From NCBI RefSeq assembly GCF_000295955.2, contig NZ_ALXE01000047.1, forward strand, positions 1-64,000: 64,000 nucleotides of DNA, read 5' to 3'. Position numbers and translations under genes: made by a program. The notes beneath the pieces were generated by a model. That model saw only the letters and a program-made list of their open reading frames with translations. It was not told the origin of the DNA and did no database searches. Shown one piece after another: positions 1 to 8,241 of this stretch (positions are counted from its first letter, which is position 1; each line of letters begins with the position of its first letter). Source of the stretch: Pantoea sp. A4. Lineage in GTDB: Bacteria > Pseudomonadota > Gammaproteobacteria > Enterobacterales > Enterobacteriaceae.

Positions 1-15
1 TCCCTGGAGGCTCTG

Positions 16-35
16 CCGCTGCATCCATGCAGCGG
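16..35. other. Perfect stem-loop at left edge
   Basis: CCGCTGCAT and ATGCAGCGG form 9-base arms separated by CC (effective loop about 4 bases). No long T-run follows (AAGCTTTACT), so it may be a weak terminator of a gene left of the window or a protein site. Confidence 0.4.
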
Positions 36-74
36 AAGCTTTACTCTACTCCCCGCCATCCCCGCCTTCATGTT

Positions 75-135
75 AGTGAGGTGCGTGCCATTGTCCGTGC
101 CTGAATGTGAGTGAGGTGCGTGACATAGTCCGTGC
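75..135. repeat. Two tandem 26-bp direct repeats
   Basis: Positions 75-100 and 110-135 carry the same 26-mer beginning AGTGAGGTGCGTG and ending GTCCGTGC. They differ at two bases and have a period of 35 bp. No gene covers them. Function is not visible; a paired regulator site or an eroded intergenic repeat are both possible. Confidence 0.7.
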
Positions 136-405
136 GATTTGTGGCTGCACAGCTCACAGACTTACCCACATAAAAAATGAGGAAAAGTCCGACATCGCGA
201 TGTGAAATTATCCCTGAAGGAAATAGCATTATATTCAGCAGGGATTTTTACGATTTATTCAACCTGAATGGAATATTAACGACACCTCATCAAGTGTCGG
301 TGGTATCATGCACTTCAGGTATATTTTTCAGCAGATATTATCTGTGGCTGATATTCACCTGAGATGATAATCAACGTGTAAGCTGTGATGGCAAGGATAC
401 AAGAC
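136..405. other. Non-coding stretch upstream of HAD gene
   Basis: No convincing gene. The stretch is AT-rich and holds a 12-base palindrome ACATCGCGATGT at 192-203 and a short inverted repeat GACAC/GTGTC at 281-285/294-298. It probably carries the promoter of the phosphatase gene at 406, but no clear -35/-10 pair stands out. Confidence 0.4.
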
Positions 406-1065
406 ATGTACGATACCATTTTGTTTGATTTTGACGGCACGCTAGCCGATTCCTCTTCATGTTCGGTCATTGCGACGCAGCAAGCGTTCGTGGCTCATGG
501 CCTTGCAGCTCCTGAGGCCGCAGCTATCACTGACTGTATGGGCATTCCCATTGAGGTTTCATTCCGCCAGATGGGGGCGGAAGCCTTTTCGGAAGCGCAG
601 TTTACCCAGCTATTAACCACTTTTCGTGAATTGTATCGTGACCATGCGGCAACCCATATCACGGCATTTAACGGCGTTGCTGAGATGCTGGGAAATTTGA
701 AAGCCGCCCAGAAAAAAGTGGCTGTAATTACCAGTAAGAAAACGGCCGTGGCTGAAAGTAATATCGAAAAGCTGGGTTTGAAAAGCATGATTGATATTAT
801 TATTGGCTCTGACCTGGTGAAGCAATATAAACCTCATCCTGAGGGGATCTATATTGCATTACAACAGTTGTTTACTGATGGTCCCTATTCACGCCATGCG
901 ATTATGGTCGGGGATGCCGTAACCGATATCGAGATGGGAAAAAATGCCGGTGTACACACCTGTGCCGTCACCTGGGGAGCACACAGCGAAGCGCGTTTAC
1001 GCGCCAGTGAACCTGATGCTATCGCCCATGATGTGGCAGCGCTGAGTCAGCTGTTGCTGGCCTGA
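406..1065 (+). CDS. HAD-superfamily phosphatase (phosphoglycolate phosphatase-like)
   Basis: Predicted soluble Mg-dependent phosphatase of HAD subfamily I, about 219 residues, the usual length. Visible motifs: nucleophile motif DFDGT at residues 8-12, motif II VITSKK, a lysine in YKPHP, and motif IV GDAVTDIEMG with the acidic pair. Start: a GTG at 385 is possible, but the ATG at 406 has AAGGA eight bases upstream and puts the DxD motif at the usual distance from the N-terminus. Single gene, followed by a hairpin shared with the convergent lipoprotein gene. Substrate unknown; Gph- or pyrophosphatase-like activity is family inference. Confidence 0.88.
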   Translation: MYDTILFDFDGTLADSSSCSVIATQQAFVAHGLAAPEAAAITDCMGIPIEVSFRQMGAEAFSEAQFTQLLTTFRELYRDHAATHITAFNGVAEMLGNLKAAQKKVAVITSKKTAVAESNIEKLGLKSMIDIIIGSDLVKQYKPHPEGIYIALQQLFTDGPYSRHAIMVGDAVTDIEMGKNAGVHTCAVTWGAHSEARLRASEPDAIAHDVAALSQLLLA

Positions 1066-1073
1066 GGCAAAAA

Positions 1074-1099
1074 AAACCGCGCGATAAGTCGCGCGGTTT
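1074..1099. terminator. Bidirectional intrinsic terminator
   Basis: Perfect 11-bp stem AAACCGCGCGA/TCGCGCGGTTT with loop TAAG. On the minus strand it is followed by seven T residues, so it should mainly end the lipoprotein transcript; on the plus strand the tail is short (TTTAAT). Confidence 0.9.
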
Positions 1100-1119
1100 A
1101 ATCGATTAGGCGTGAGTCA

Positions 1120-1920
1120 TTACCAGCCTTTAATGATATCGCCTTTGTAGATCTGGTTCGCTTTTTCCAGCACTTCAGGTGACTGGAACGCTTCCTTCAG
1201 CTTCAGCACATTCGAGCTGTCTTTATTGTCTTCACGCGCCACAATTGCATTCACGTAAGGCGAGGCTTTGCCTTCCATAAACATGCCATCACGGGAAGCA
1301 GACAGGTTAGCCAGCGCGGCAAAGTTATTGTTGATCACGGAAACGTAGACCTGTGGGTCGTCTAGTGTGCGCGCTAACTGTGGGGTATCCACTTCAACAA
1401 TCTTCAGGTTTTTCGGGTTTGACGTAATATCCAGCGTAGTTGGCAGCAGGCCAGCCTCTGGCTTCACAGTAATTAATCCCTGAGCCTGTAACAGCAGCAG
1501 GCTGCGGCCCAGCGTTGTGGCTTCGTTAGAGATCGTTACCGTTGCGCCATCTGGCAGATCTTTCAATGATTTGATCTTGCGAGAGTAGCCTGCGATCGGG
1601 AAGACAAACGTATTGGTCACCACGGCGAAGTGATAGCCACGCTCTTTCATCTGCATGTTCAGATAAGGCAGGCTCTGGAAAGCATTGGCATCCACATCTT
1701 TGTTGTACAGCGCTTCATTTGGCTGCACGTAATCGTTGAACGCAATCACGTCTACATCAAGATGATACTTATCATGGGCAACTTGTTTAACGGTATCCCA
1801 CAACGCCTGATCCGGGCCGGTGTTAATCGCCACCTTAATGGTGTTGTCATCTTCTTTTTTACAGGCGCTCAGCAGCGTCACAGAGGCTGCTAACAGGATG
1901 GATAATACTTTTTTGTTCAT
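1120..1920 (-). CDS. NlpA/MetQ-family substrate-binding lipoprotein
   Basis: Binding lipoprotein of the methionine-type ABC importer family, 266 residues. A lipoprotein signal peptide ends in the lipobox LLSAC, with Cys20 as acylation site. The mature part (NTGPDQALWDTVK; NEALYNKDVDANAFQ) is typical of NlpA/MetQ. No metN or metI lies beside it, so it must work with a transporter elsewhere or as a stand-alone inner-membrane lipoprotein like NlpA. RBS AAGGGA. Tandem MetJ boxes lie just upstream, which supports methionine or a derivative as ligand. MetQ versus NlpA cannot be settled from sequence alone. Confidence 0.9.
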   Translation of the reverse strand: MNKKVLSILLAASVTLLSACKKEDDNTIKVAINTGPDQALWDTVKQVAHDKYHLDVDVIAFNDYVQPNEALYNKDVDANAFQSLPYLNMQMKERGYHFAVVTNTFVFPIAGYSRKIKSLKDLPDGATVTISNEATTLGRSLLLLQAQGLITVKPEAGLLPTTLDITSNPKNLKIVEVDTPQLARTLDDPQVYVSVINNNFAALANLSASRDGMFMEGKASPYVNAIVAREDNKDSSNVLKLKEAFQSPEVLEKANQIYKGDIIKGW

Positions 1921-1959
1921 GACACAGGTCCCTTCTTAACGTAGGGAACGGACTATAAT

Positions 1960-1983
1960 ACACATCTAGACGTCTGTACATCC
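1960..1983 (-). promoter_or_regulatory. Tandem MetJ operator (met boxes)
   Basis: On the minus strand, upstream of the lipoprotein, the sequence reads GGATGTAC AGACGTCT AGATGTGT as contiguous 8-mers. The central box (1968-1975) is the exact MetJ consensus AGACGTCT; the promoter-proximal one (1960-1967) matches 6 of 8 and the distal one 4 of 8. MetJ binds two or more adjacent boxes. Methionine/SAM repression of the lipoprotein gene is the expected result. Confidence 0.8.
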
Positions 1984-2034
1984 ATTCTGGTGCGACTGCC
2001 GAAAATTGCAGCGCCGGACGCGCTGCGACAAAAA

Positions 2035-2412
2035 TCATGCTTCCAGCGTCTCCTGCACATGTCGCCAACGGACTTTTTCATTCTCAAGACTGAACAGTGC
2101 GGTAGCCCAGCGTACATTGCCGCTGTTGCCATCCCAATGCTGTAATTCGCGATAATGCACCACCGCGCCCTGATCCCATTGGTGAAGAACCGATACCCGA
2201 TCAACGCTAATGTTTAGACCCGGACGGCTGGCCTGCTGCGCCTGTAAAAATGCCGCCAACCCGTTGCGGTCGAGCTGTGCACCACTGGGCACCGTCATCG
2301 AAAAATCCGCTGTAAACCGGTCAATCAGTTGCGCAAACTCCCCTTCGGCAGATCCTAACCAGTGAGCGAGTGCGTCCAGGCCTTGATGCAGTTCGGTAAG
2401 ATAAGGGTTCAT
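2035..2412 (-). CDS. SnoaL/NTF2-like small protein
   Basis: 125 residues. An N-terminal helix followed by LIDRFTADFSMTVPSGAQLDRNGLAAFL and a strand-rich C-terminus (VVHYRELQHWDG, WATALFSLEN, VRWRHVQETL) fit the cystatin-like NTF2/SnoaL fold, often found as a DUF4440-type cyclase or binding domain. Its start overlaps the stop of the MFS gene by 4 bases (ATGA), so the two are translationally coupled. Function unknown; it may act on the compound exported by its partner. Confidence 0.75.
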   Translation of the reverse strand: MNPYLTELHQGLDALAHWLGSAEGEFAQLIDRFTADFSMTVPSGAQLDRNGLAAFLQAQQASRPGLNISVDRVSVLHQWDQGAVVHYRELQHWDGNSGNVRWATALFSLENEKVRWRHVQETLEA

Positions 2413-3791
2413 TTTTGTCTCTCCTCAGTAAGTAAATGCAGTTTGATCGCCTGACTGTTCAATCGCAGGCTGACGAGGGCGGGCAGCAGGGTGACACCGG
2501 CCGCGACGATAAAGCACAAGGTATAAGCCTGTGTCTGCGGGAGGTGTTGTTCCAGCACATTCAGCAACAGGCTTAACAAGGCAACCCCCAGGCAAAAACT
2601 AAGCTGGCGATTAATATTCCACAGCGCACTGGCATCTGCCATTTCTGCCGCATCAATCTCCAGCATGGCGCTGTTTTGCGCACTCGAACTGCACAATGAA
2701 CCGCCAAATCCCATCAAGGCGTACGCGCAGTAAAGCACCAGATGAGGAGTTGAGAGGTTCACATCGATTAGCCAGAGAATGCCAGCGGCCTGACACAAAC
2801 AACCGCATATGATCATCGGCTTAGGGCCGACGCGATTAAACCCTCTGCCGCTGGTGTGAATGGCGATAAACGCGGCGACAGACCATGCCAACATCAATGC
2901 GCCATTTGCCGCTGCACTGAGGCCAGCCATCTGCTGCAACCAGAACACCGCAATCATATTGACACCAATAAAAAAGCCTGGTGTGCAGAGATAAACCAGC
3001 ATTGAGAAGCGCAGCAGTGGCATTTGCACCAGATGTAAAGCCAGCAGTGGAGCAGGGTGGCGACGGCTGCGGGAAATAAATGCAGCCAGTAGTAACAGCG
3101 CGGGAAGCAGCCATAACAGGCCTGCGAGCATCTTGTCGGGTTCGCTCAGCGCGGTGAGGCTCAGCAACAGAAACAGCAATCCTCCTGCGCTGGTCAGAAC
3201 GCTGAGAACATCTAAAGTGCTGCTGGGGGAAGACGTCGGCGCATCACGCAGCCAGATAAAAGCGCAAACCAGCGCAATAATTGCCATCGGTAGGCTGACC
3301 AGGAAGACCGCATGCCAGCCAGAATGCTCGACTAGCACTCCGCCCAATGCCGGTGAGGTTGCGGGGGCTAACAGTGCCACCATCATCACCAGCGTGGAGA
3401 TCCGGGTTCTCTCGGCAGGGGCGTAAAGCTGCCAGGTCAGCGCCTGACCGACCGGAATCAACAGACCACCTCCTGCGCCCTGAATCACCCGCCAGCTCAC
3501 TAGGCTGGTCAGACTTTGCGCATGACCCACCGCCAGTGTCGCGAGCGCAAACAAGCTCAAAGAGAGTAAAAACAGACGTCGTGCGCCAAAGCGATGCGTC
3601 AGCCAGCGACTGAGCGGCACGACCAGCGTTAAGCCAATAATATAACCGTTACTGACCCAGGCTAACTGTGCCACTGAAGCGTGTAAATCGGCGGACATCG
3701 CGGGAAGGGCGACGCCTGAAATAAACATATTGATCAGGTCCAGAAACAGGCTCAGTAAATAGACGGTAGCCACTTTGCTGCGATAGGTCAT
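2409..3791 (-). CDS. MFS drug efflux transporter, DHA2 (EmrB/QacA-like)
   Basis: 460-residue integral membrane protein with about 14 hydrophobic segments. Motif A-like RWLTHRFGARRLFLL follows TM2, and the TM5 antiporter motif region reads LLAPATSPALGGVLVEHSGWHAVFLV, which fits proton-driven DHA2 efflux. An upstream-extended frame reaches 3896, but the ATG at 3791 with GGAGAG in front gives the normal N-terminus (MTYRSKVATVYLLSLF). Transcribed away from a LysR gene, with a perfect 19-bp palindrome between them. Confidence 0.88.
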   Translation of the reverse strand: MTYRSKVATVYLLSLFLDLINMFISGVALPAMSADLHASVAQLAWVSNGYIIGLTLVVPLSRWLTHRFGARRLFLLSLSLFALATLAVGHAQSLTSLVSWRVIQGAGGGLLIPVGQALTWQLYAPAERTRISTLVMMVALLAPATSPALGGVLVEHSGWHAVFLVSLPMAIIALVCAFIWLRDAPTSSPSSTLDVLSVLTSAGGLLFLLLSLTALSEPDKMLAGLLWLLPALLLLAAFISRSRRHPAPLLALHLVQMPLLRFSMLVYLCTPGFFIGVNMIAVFWLQQMAGLSAAANGALMLAWSVAAFIAIHTSGRGFNRVGPKPMIICGCLCQAAGILWLIDVNLSTPHLVLYCAYALMGFGGSLCSSSAQNSAMLEIDAAEMADASALWNINRQLSFCLGVALLSLLLNVLEQHLPQTQAYTLCFIVAAGVTLLPALVSLRLNSQAIKLHLLTEERQK

Positions 3792-3865
3792 GATTGTCTC
3801 TCCGTGAAGTGGCGACAATCTAGCGTGAACACCTGGCGGGATAAACGGGGACGGCGGTGATAGAC

Positions 3866-3884
3866 TGTCAAAATTATTTTGACA
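3866..3884. promoter_or_regulatory. Perfect 19-bp palindrome, LysR-type operator
   Basis: TGTCAAAAT-T-ATTTTGACA, arms of 9 bases around one T, in the divergent region between the MFS gene and the LysR gene. It contains the T-N11-A arrangement of LysR boxes. Likely the autoregulatory and activation site of the adjacent, now broken, LysR gene. Confidence 0.7.
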
Positions 3885-3900
3885 ATCATGGGCCATTTTA

Positions 3901-4820
3901 ATGCTTAGCCTACAGCGGGTGGCGATGTTTATCGCCGTGGTGAGTCAGGCAGTTTTACCGCTGCGGCAGCGTCATTACGCCAAACCAAAGCAGCGATCAG
4001 CGTTAACATCCGTCAGTTAGAGGCCGAGCTGGGCGTCTCGCTGCTGGTGCGTTCAACCCGGCGTTTAGCGCTGACCCAGGCCGGAGAGGTCTTTTATCAG
4101 CGCAGTAAACAGCTGCTACAGCAGGCAGAGAGTCTGGTGGGGGATATCCAGCTGACTCACAGTGGATTCAGCGGGGAGCTACGTATCACCAGCACCCCGG
4201 AATATGGCCAGGCGCGGGTGATCCCTGCACTGGCGGCTTTTACGCGTCTTCACCCGCACTTGCAGGTGCGGTTTGTCTCTTCCTCTCACCATGCGGATTT
4301 AATTTCTGAGCGTTTCGACGTCGCGATTCGTCTCGGCACCCTGGCGGACTCCAGCTATCGCGCGGCGCTGATTGATCGCTTTTCGGTCTTCGCAGTAGCG
4401 GCACCGCAGTGGCTGGCCGAACATCCAATCGATTCACTCCAGGCATTAGCCACAACCCGCTGGATTATCCACAATCGCCTCGCTGATCCCCTTAACTGGA
4501 CGTTGCACGGACCCGAAGGTCAGCCCGAGCCGTTGGCCATTCGCAGCCCTATCCACTATTCCGCTGATAGCTCATCTGCACTGCTCGGGTTTGCCCTGAC
4601 CGGGTGTGGCGTCACACTGCTACCTGAATGGCTAGCCGGGCCACATATTGCGGCGGGGACATTGCAGCGGGTGTTACCGGAGTGGCAATTTCCGCCTCAG
4701 GGGATTTATGCGGTCTATCCGGATACCCGACATGTCCCCGCACGCGTACGCGCCTTTATCGATTTTTTACGCCATTTCCATCTGTCGCATCCGGCGATTA
4801 CGCAGGGTGTTGAAAGGTAA
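3901..4820 (+). pseudogene. LysR-family regulator with a one-base frameshift
   Basis: Reading from ATG 3901 gives MLSLQRVAMFIAVVSQ and then runs out of frame at about 3949. The other frame from there reads SFTAAAASLRQTKAAIS, the normal continuation of a LysR winged helix-turn-helix, and stays open to 4820 (effector domain: LRITSTPEYGQARVIPALAAF, GCGVTLLPEWL). A single missing base, apparently one G of a CAGG(G)CAGT run at 3948-3950, explains it. The restored protein would be about 306 residues, normal for the family. A start at GTG 4047 would lack the DNA-binding helix. Either a real recent mutation or a sequencing error. Confidence 0.85.
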
Positions 4821-4933
4821 AGAGGGCGCGCAATCTCCGCGTCATCTCACGATGCTATATTTTTCGCGGCGCATCGCATGGTCAATATTTAACCTCTTCG
4901 CTGTGTTGTGCATTCGGCGGCGTCCCAACAGAT

Positions 4934-4979
4934 TTATCCACAGGCTTATTCGGCAGATATCCCGGTAGTTTGTGGATAA
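4934..4979. promoter_or_regulatory. Inverted pair of perfect DnaA boxes
   Basis: TTATCCACA at 4934-4942 and its complement TGTGGATAA at 4971-4979 are both exact strong DnaA boxes, facing each other 28 bp apart in a 256-bp intergenic gap (4821-5076). No AT-rich unwinding element or further boxes are evident, so an origin is unlikely; DnaA titration or regulation of a neighbour is possible. Confidence 0.5.
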
Positions 4980-5076
4980 CTGCGTTGATTAGCAAACGGT
5001 TGCGCGCCTGAGTAATGCACCACAGCCCTCAGCAGATGTGGTACAAAACAGTATCCAAACCAGAAGGGAGTCGTTG

Positions 5077-5478
5077 ATGCGTACGCAAAAAAGAGCCATG
5101 GGATACATCGCAGTGGTAGTTGATGATTATGATCGTGCGATTGAGTATTACACCGACAAGCTGGGGTTTACGCTGGTAGAAGATACACCTCAACCGGGTA
5201 AACGTTGGGTTGTGGTGACGCCTAATCCTGAGAGTGATTGCAATCTTCTGCTCGCGCGCGCTTCCAATGAGAGGCAAGAGCGTTTCATCGGCGATCAATG
5301 CGGGGGCAGAGTGTTTTTATTCTTACAGACGGATGATTTCTGGCGTGACTACCAGGCGATGAAGGCGAAAGGGGTTAACTTTGTTCAGGAACCCCGTGAA
5401 GAAGAGTATGGCACGGTAGTGGTGTTTGAAGATCTGTATGGTAACCGCTGGGACCTGTACCAGAATAAGCAGCTGTAG
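5077..5478 (+). CDS. VOC-superfamily (glyoxalase/dioxygenase-like) protein
   Basis: 133 residues with a full vicinal-oxygen-chelate pattern: an N-terminal half starting GYIAVVVDDYDRAIEYYTDKLGFTL and a C-terminal strand EEYGTVVVFEDLYGNRWDLYQ carrying the conserved metal-side Glu and the GN-W signature. Start at ATG 5077 is set by AAGGGAG seven bases upstream; an upstream frame from 5038 lacks an RBS. Monocistronic. Activity could be lactoylglutathione lyase-like, resistance-protein-like or another VOC reaction; not decidable here. Confidence 0.85.
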   Translation: MRTQKRAMGYIAVVVDDYDRAIEYYTDKLGFTLVEDTPQPGKRWVVVTPNPESDCNLLLARASNERQERFIGDQCGGRVFLFLQTDDFWRDYQAMKAKGVNFVQEPREEEYGTVVVFEDLYGNRWDLYQNKQL

Positions 5479-5497
5479 CCTGTGGACAGGTGAAAAA

Positions 5498-5522
5498 GTG
5501 AGAGAACGTTATGTTCTCTCAC
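5498..5522 (-). terminator. Intrinsic terminator of the M48 protease gene
   Basis: 10-bp stem GTGAGAGAAC/GTTCTCTCAC with loop GTTAT. On the minus strand it is followed by TTTTTCACC. It lies 14 bp after the protease stop codon. Confidence 0.8.
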
Positions 5523-5536
5523 GGTTATAGCAAAAC

Positions 5537-7360
5537 TCAGGATTCAGTGTTTTTTTGCTGCTCGCGCATCACCTGGTGGCGATAGAGGAATTTACCAATG
5601 TCTTCACTAAACTCCGTAAATTTTTTGCGGATACCCGGTAAAAACACCATCTGCACTTTTTTACCGTTGTCCTGTTTTTCGTGGAAGTAGAAAATGACAT
5701 AGGTAATGCCCAGGTTACTGTTAAAGCTTGCTGTTCTAATCGCATCCCAGCTCCATACCTTGCCATGCTTCGGCTCGGTGACGCCCTGCCAGCCAACGCT
5801 GATCGCTCTGCCTTTGCGCAGTTTGTAGGTCACAGGCGGGAAGTATTTTTCGACTAATGCAATTTGCTCTTCACCTACCGGCTCATAGCGCCAGGAGAGG
5901 CTCTCTTCGTGCGCGGAAGAGAAGTCACTTTCATAGCGTTGCCACAAGGTTTGCTCAATCTCATCGGCATGCGGGACTAAATCCACCCAGCTATGTTGCG
6001 GCATCAGAGTGGCTACGGCGGCAAAATCACGTTCATCGATCACGTGGCCAACGTTCTGCATCCTTTCACTGAGCGGTGGGTGGGAGTCAAACGGGTGTGG
6101 CACGTTTTGCTCGCGCATCATGCTGGTGAAACCGTCGGAATGGGCGTAGTCAGTTAACCCCTTTGCAATCGCGTCACGCATGTTCAGGGTTTCGTCATGG
6201 CGTTCGTTGTGCGCAAACATCTCATGTTCTACTTGCCCCCAGTAGGCGGAGTAGGCCGAGATTTTAACCAGCGATTCTACAATGGTGGCCGGCCCGGCAA
6301 CTTCTGCCGCTTTACGGTCGGCAATAAACTCTCGATCGCGGCTGTAGCGTTGCCATGCCAGTTCAAACAGCATGCGATACACGGCCAGTGGATAGTAGAC
6401 CGCCAGCGTGAAAGGGTTCTCGCCCATTAGTTCGATATACAGATCCAGATGGTGCAGCTTTGGTCCCAGCGCCGCGCTGGATGTGGTATCGCCTTTTTGC
6501 AGGTGAGTCAGTTCATGCACCATGACACCATCGGCCTGTTCCGGCGTAAGGTGGCGCAGTAGAGGAAGGCTGACGTAGAGTTTACGGCCACGCAGTTTCT
6601 GCTTTTTAATACTCAGCGGCGCTTCGGTAACGTAAAAGCTGGCATCAATACCGGCGATAACGTGGTCAGGTGCCGTGGTACCCAGGCGCGCGGCCAACTG
6701 ATCCAACCGCGCCCACAAGGCGGGAGCATGGGTGCGAGTGACCTCAATCCCTTCGGTATCGTCCGGCGGGGGCAGACGACGGAAAATCCCTTTGAGAATG
6801 CAGAAGACGCCCACCACCACAGCAAGACCAATCAGCAGGATGAGTTTCGGGTAATAGCTGTTGGTGAAGAAGGCCGTGATCCAGAATGAGAGCCACACCA
6901 GCAGCAGCCCCTGAACCAGGACTTCAATCAGCGTTACTACAATCAGGATCGGGCGGGCCAGACGCAGGCTAATGCCCTGAATAGCGGGCCCCGCGAACGC
7001 TAAGCCACTTAACGCGGCGATCAGCAGCAGGACAAACACGCCAAAGACAATAAGCGCGACCGAGAGTTTGGTAAAGGCATGGAACTGCCACAGCTCAGAG
7101 CCCTGGGGACAGACGGAATTTTGGTAATCTTGCAGGTCAGAATCGACAGGGACACAAACACTCTGTGGCGGATGCTCATTGAGGAACGCTTGTACCTCCG
7201 TCACATCCTGATTCTGCTTACGGGCATTATCAATAATGATGCTGGCAACCTCGTTGCCAAATCTATTACTGCCGTATTCGGTGAAAATCAGGGTGATAGC
7301 AGGGATTAAAAACAGCGACAGCAGCAGGTAGATCAGGATTCGAGTAAATCCCTTTTTCAT
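5537..7360 (-). CDS. Membrane-anchored M48 zinc metalloprotease (HtpX-like)
   Basis: 607 residues. Starts with a transmembrane helix (ILIYLLLSLFLIPAITLIF), followed by a periplasmic-looking loop and three more hydrophobic stretches in the first 210 residues. Catalytic motif VHELTH lies near residue 280, and the third zinc ligand is in EFIADRKAA near residue 343, as in HtpX/Ste24 peptidases. A C-terminal region of about 150 residues is extra compared with HtpX (about 290 residues). Start at ATG 7360 with AAGGA; the frame extends to 7450 but lacks a better start. Probable role in membrane-protein quality control; substrate unknown. Confidence 0.87.
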   Translation of the reverse strand: MKKGFTRILIYLLLSLFLIPAITLIFTEYGSNRFGNEVASIIIDNARKQNQDVTEVQAFLNEHPPQSVCVPVDSDLQDYQNSVCPQGSELWQFHAFTKLSVALIVFGVFVLLLIAALSGLAFAGPAIQGISLRLARPILIVVTLIEVLVQGLLLVWLSFWITAFFTNSYYPKLILLIGLAVVVGVFCILKGIFRRLPPPDDTEGIEVTRTHAPALWARLDQLAARLGTTAPDHVIAGIDASFYVTEAPLSIKKQKLRGRKLYVSLPLLRHLTPEQADGVMVHELTHLQKGDTTSSAALGPKLHHLDLYIELMGENPFTLAVYYPLAVYRMLFELAWQRYSRDREFIADRKAAEVAGPATIVESLVKISAYSAYWGQVEHEMFAHNERHDETLNMRDAIAKGLTDYAHSDGFTSMMREQNVPHPFDSHPPLSERMQNVGHVIDERDFAAVATLMPQHSWVDLVPHADEIEQTLWQRYESDFSSAHEESLSWRYEPVGEEQIALVEKYFPPVTYKLRKGRAISVGWQGVTEPKHGKVWSWDAIRTASFNSNLGITYVIFYFHEKQDNGKKVQMVFLPGIRKKFTEFSEDIGKFLYRHQVMREQQKNTES

Positions 7361-7708
7361 GGTGAGGTTTCCTTGTCTCATAAAAATACAAAGGCCAGAG
7401 TGGCAATGCAGGCAAGGAAAGTTCAGGTGGGCAGAAATCCTTTTCCGCATCGCCGGGGCACCGGCGTCAGGTTTTGTTATTCAGGTCCATTTCTTTCCGG
7501 GACCGCTGGTGCGCTACTTTACGGAAACCACTCCCCAGATCAACCCATACATCAGCCAAAGTGATGCATTTTTGGATTATTCCGAAAGTGGTGCGCACAT
7601 TTGTGCTGGAGGTGCAGCAACGAAGAGGGGGGGGTGTGAGCCTGCTCGAGGGAAAACCTCATATTTTGCAATACGGACATAAAAAGAAAAGCATGAGTGT
7701 TACTGATG
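7361..7708. other. 348-bp intergenic stretch, no gene
   Basis: Lies between the divergently placed starts/ends of the protease gene and the small periplasmic protein gene. I see no gene, RNA or clear operator. It includes a run of eight G residues near 7627. Overlapping frames here have no RBS or recognisable protein. Confidence 0.4.
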
Positions 7709-8104
7709 TCAGGATGGCTGCTTTTGCTGATCGGGCTCGTAGCGCTGGACCTCAATTTCCGGTAACGGTCGGGTTGAGGTGCGGCCACAGAACTCACTTT
7801 GTCCGCTGTCGGCAAAACGAAAGAAGGTGGCATCATCTTCACTGTCTTCCAGCAGTTGATCTCCGTTGACGAACGCGGTTATCGTCACGGGATCGCCATT
7901 TGCCAGGTGAGAGAATTTGGTGCCAGCCGCCATGATCATCTGCTGTTCAGGCGGCCACAGCAGGAAATTAACACCATACTGTGCCATCACCATCTCCATG
8001 GGGGGATGTCCGGCACACTGGATTTGATACTCGCCTTCGCTCCAGGCGGGGGCTAGCCAGCCACAGCTAAGCAGGCCGATGAGGATTTGCGTTTTAATTG
8101 CCAT
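7709..8104 (-). CDS. Small periplasmic protein of unknown function
   Basis: 131 residues with a clear Sec signal peptide (KTQILIGLLSCGWLAPAWS, cut before EGEYQ). The mature part has two cysteines (IQCAG; EFCGR) that could form a disulfide and a hydrophilic C-terminus ending DQQKQPS. Resembles enteric secreted proteins of no known function; not recognised further. Monocistronic. Confidence 0.7.
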   Translation of the reverse strand: MAIKTQILIGLLSCGWLAPAWSEGEYQIQCAGHPPMEMVMAQYGVNFLLWPPEQQMIMAAGTKFSHLANGDPVTITAFVNGDQLLEDSEDDATFFRFADSGQSEFCGRTSTRPLPEIEVQRYEPDQQKQPS

Positions 8105-8241
8105 TTTATTCCCGATACCGGTGAAATATCACGCGCAGTGCGACGGTATGGCAATAAAATAGTCTGAAATATCAGCAAAACCCACGAGTAAAATGTAACG
8201 TCCACCGGAATTAAATGAAGAAAAATGAAATTTCACATATT

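Noticed and set aside
177-362. 61-codon open frame upstream of the HAD gene
   Set aside because: No RBS, no recognisable protein, AT-rich non-coding character.
4934-4979. Replication origin at the DnaA box pair
   Set aside because: Only two boxes, no AT-rich unwinding region, and no dnaA/gidA/mnmG neighbours.
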